Below are positions 62,881 through 64,000 of a stretch of 64,000 bases of DNA, piece by piece. Position 1 is the stretch's first letter. Each line of letters opens with the position of its first letter. This stretch comes from CAYZJR01 sp964503045 (GTDB taxonomy: Bacteria; Cyanobacteriota; Vampirovibrionia; Obscuribacterales; Obscuribacteraceae). The translations under genes and the position numbers were made by a program. Where the stretch lies: contig CAZCZI010000002.1 of assembly GCA_964503045.1 (NCBI GenBank), positions 121,476 to 185,475 on the forward strand, in the 5' to 3' direction. The notes beneath the pieces are model-generated. The model saw nothing but the letters and a program-made list of their open reading frames with translations, did not search any database and was not told the origin of the DNA.

Positions 62881-62922
62881 ACCGGGCATGCGTATTGCGC
62901 AGCTAGTCACGATGCCCGGTAA
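62881..62922. terminator. Long-loop inverted repeat between the pilin and the following gene
   Basis: The arms ACCGGGCAT and ATGCCCGGT lie about 24 nt apart between two convergent genes. A smaller pair (GAGGGAG/CTCCCCCT) lies just upstream near 62849-62868. No T-tract follows, so the terminator role is tentative. Confidence 0.35.
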
Positions 62923-62933
62923 TGTTGGTTGGG

Positions 62934-63299
62934 TTAGTTAGCTGGATAATAGACTTTTCCAGGACCCGGCGGGTTGTACACCCAACCTTTTCCAGGGCCG
63001 CCAAAGGCACCGGCTGGGTTGTATCTCCAGTAAGGACCAGCACCCTGTCCTCCGACCGGTCCGGGGGGATTAAATTGATGCCCCTTACCTCTCCAGTTCC
63101 TAAAAACAGTCCTTCCTGGACCTGGGGGATTGTAGACCCAGCCCTTTCCGACGCCGCCCTTAGGGCCGGCAGGATTGAATCTCCAGAATCTCCCATGACC
63201 TTTTCCGCCGGCGGGGCCGGGGGGGTTGATGCACCAAGCTTCTTGCACGGTGATAGCGCCGACGGTGCCAAGGGCGATCAGCAGTAGTGGCCATTTCAT
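62934..63299 (-). CDS. Small secreted Gly/Pro/aromatic repeat protein
   Basis: A 121-residue protein with a signal peptide ending near QEAWC. The mature part consists of two copies of a repeat of about 46 residues. Each copy begins with a NPPGPxGGxGxG half containing WRFNPAG or WRYNPAG and ends with GGxGKGWVYNPPGPG. The composition is unusually rich in Gly, Pro, Trp, Tyr and Asn. No family is recognised. It could be an extracellular matrix or surface-layer component; this is a guess. An overlapping frame (62903-63271) is a shadow. Confidence 0.7.
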   Translation of the reverse strand: MKWPLLLIALGTVGAITVQEAWCINPPGPAGGKGHGRFWRFNPAGPKGGVGKGWVYNPPGPGRTVFRNWRGKGHQFNPPGPVGGQGAGPYWRYNPAGAFGGPGKGWVYNPPGPGKVYYPAN

Positions 63300-63462
63300 T
63301 TCAAATATCCTCCTTATGGATGTGTTGTCGCGTCAAAACTGATCGGTGTTGCAAGTGAGCGCACCCCGGTCGCTAGTCGTGGATTTATTGTTGTTATTCG
63401 GTGACTATATATAGGGCTGAGAGAGACAGAGGTTTGCGCTCGCTCGCTCCAACACCAAAACT

Positions 63463-63801
63463 CTAATTTCGATCTTGTCCGTCATGCTTTTGACGGTAAA
63501 TGTTTTTGCTTAACTGATCTTGTTCTTTGTTGAGAACAGCTTTCTCAGACTTCGACAGACCGTGCCCGGTCTTGCGTAAATATTTTTCTTGTTTTGCCAG
63601 AGCTTTTTGTTGCTCTCTCATGCGTTTAGTTTCAGCCTTTGTCAGTTCGCCATTTTGAACGCCTTTTTTGATTCTGCAGTGTTGGCGATTTTGTCTCTTA
63701 TTGACGTGTTGTCCCTTTGCTTCAGCGGCCTGGTTCAGTCCGGAAAGAAACATGCCGGTGAGCAAGCCTGCAACGACAGTTAGTGTGATTGTCTTTTTCA
63801 T
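63463..63801 (-). CDS. Small secreted basic helical protein
   Basis: A 112-residue protein with a signal peptide ending near AAEAK. The mature part is very basic and helical, with the pattern NRQxxRIKKGVQNGELTKAE, KALAKQEKYLRKTGHGLS and ALNKEQ-like LNKEQDQLSKNIYRQKHD. I recall similar uncharacterised exported proteins in proteobacteria and planctomycetes with the same Leu-Thr-x-x-Glu/Leu-Ser-x-x-Glu spacing, so it is likely a widespread family. Function unknown. Confidence 0.75.
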   Translation of the reverse strand: MKKTITLTVVAGLLTGMFLSGLNQAAEAKGQHVNKRQNRQHCRIKKGVQNGELTKAETKRMREQQKALAKQEKYLRKTGHGLSKSEKAVLNKEQDQLSKNIYRQKHDGQDRN

Positions 63802-63935
63802 TTGAAGTCCCTCTCATTTTTCGTGTGTTGTGTCCCCACATTTACAACAACGCTCGAGGGGGGTAAAAAGTTCAAATTTTTCGGCAAAAAAATCGAATTT
63901 AATATTTGTACTCGACAACCGGACTGGATCGCACG

Positions 63936-63974
63936 GTGATCACGCGGTACGTGATCACGCGGCACGTGATCACG
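63936..63974. repeat. 15-bp tandem repeat containing the palindrome GTGATCAC
   Basis: Units GTGATCACGCGGTAC (63936-63950) and GTGATCACGCGGCAC (63951-63965) are followed by a partial third copy to 63974. Each contains the palindrome GTGATCAC. The array lies upstream of the small basic protein gene, about 135 bp from its start. Confidence 0.9.
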
Positions 63975-64000
63975 AAATTCGTGTCCCATTCGCTGCAAAT

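Noticed and set aside
1..64000. tRNA, rRNA or riboswitch genes
   Set aside because: Reading the intergenic regions showed no tRNA T-loop signatures with matching acceptor stems and no recognisable riboswitch core.

Overview
The window looks like chromosomal DNA of a Gram-negative-type bacterium related to Cyanobacteria but without photosynthesis genes. I infer a Melainabacteria/Vampirovibrionia (Obscuribacter-like) lineage. The basis is a cyanobacterial-type DUF3370 protein, a full minC-minD-minE operon, many secreted kinesin-light-chain-type TPR proteins, a Rieske oxygenase of the kind common in cyanobacteria, and no photosystem or phycobilisome gene. No rRNA, tRNA, CRISPR array or intact insertion sequence is visible.

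Layout. 0-3.2 kb: the start of a RodA-type gene and the minCDE operon (minus strand). 3.4-5.7 kb: an amino-acid permease overlapping a short-chain dehydrogenase. 6-18 kb: a transposase-derived zinc-ribbon/winged-helix protein, a MeaB GTPase, NagA, a tail-anchored protein with three MshEN-like repeats, a sigma-region-4/UvrD-like helicase, a Rieske protein and two secreted TPR proteins. 18.3-27.7 kb: a minus-strand operon of three giant paralogous membrane proteins, compatible with VirB6/TrbL, with long low-complexity tails and a clear terminator. 28-36.3 kb: a lipase-maturation-factor-like protein, DUF3370, a TPR protein, and two proteins that share an N-terminal region but carry different C-terminal enzyme-like domains (kinase-like and LOG-like). 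36-49.7 kb: TPR, alpha-2-macroglobulin, degenerate GGDEF, POT transporter, WG/TPR protein and dnaK. 50-58.6 kb: a secreted TPR-caspase-like protein, an alpha/beta-hydrolase without its nucleophile, a prepilin-peptidase-like protein without its aspartates, and a two-gene operon pairing a nuclease-XPD helicase with an exonuclease/GIY-YIG protein. 58.7-64 kb: CpaB, a DJ-1/PfpI protein, an LRR protein, a small TPR protein, a Flp-type pilin and two small secreted proteins.

The most interesting signals: (1) an identical 18-bp CTGT-N8-ACAG dyad (the E. coli-type LexA box) stands about 55-65 bp upstream of the transposase-derived protein and of the sigma4-helicase, 7 kb apart, suggesting a small damage-responsive regulon; (2) the helicase/nuclease pair at 54.5-58.6 kb resembles an undescribed repair or defence module; (3) the palindrome CGATATCG occurs 12 times, 10 of them in three intergenic clusters; (4) three VirB6/TrbL-like paralogues stand without any other visible secretion gene; (5) two proteins share a delivery-like N-terminal region with exchangeable C-terminal domains; (6) several enzymes lack key catalytic residues (hydrolase Ser to Ala, GGDEF to RDDTF, prepilin peptidase Asp to Glu/Thr, DEDD exonuclease).

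Family calls rest on reading motifs by eye. Start codons were chosen from visible Shine-Dalgarno sequences where possible, and several differ from the longest possible reading frame.
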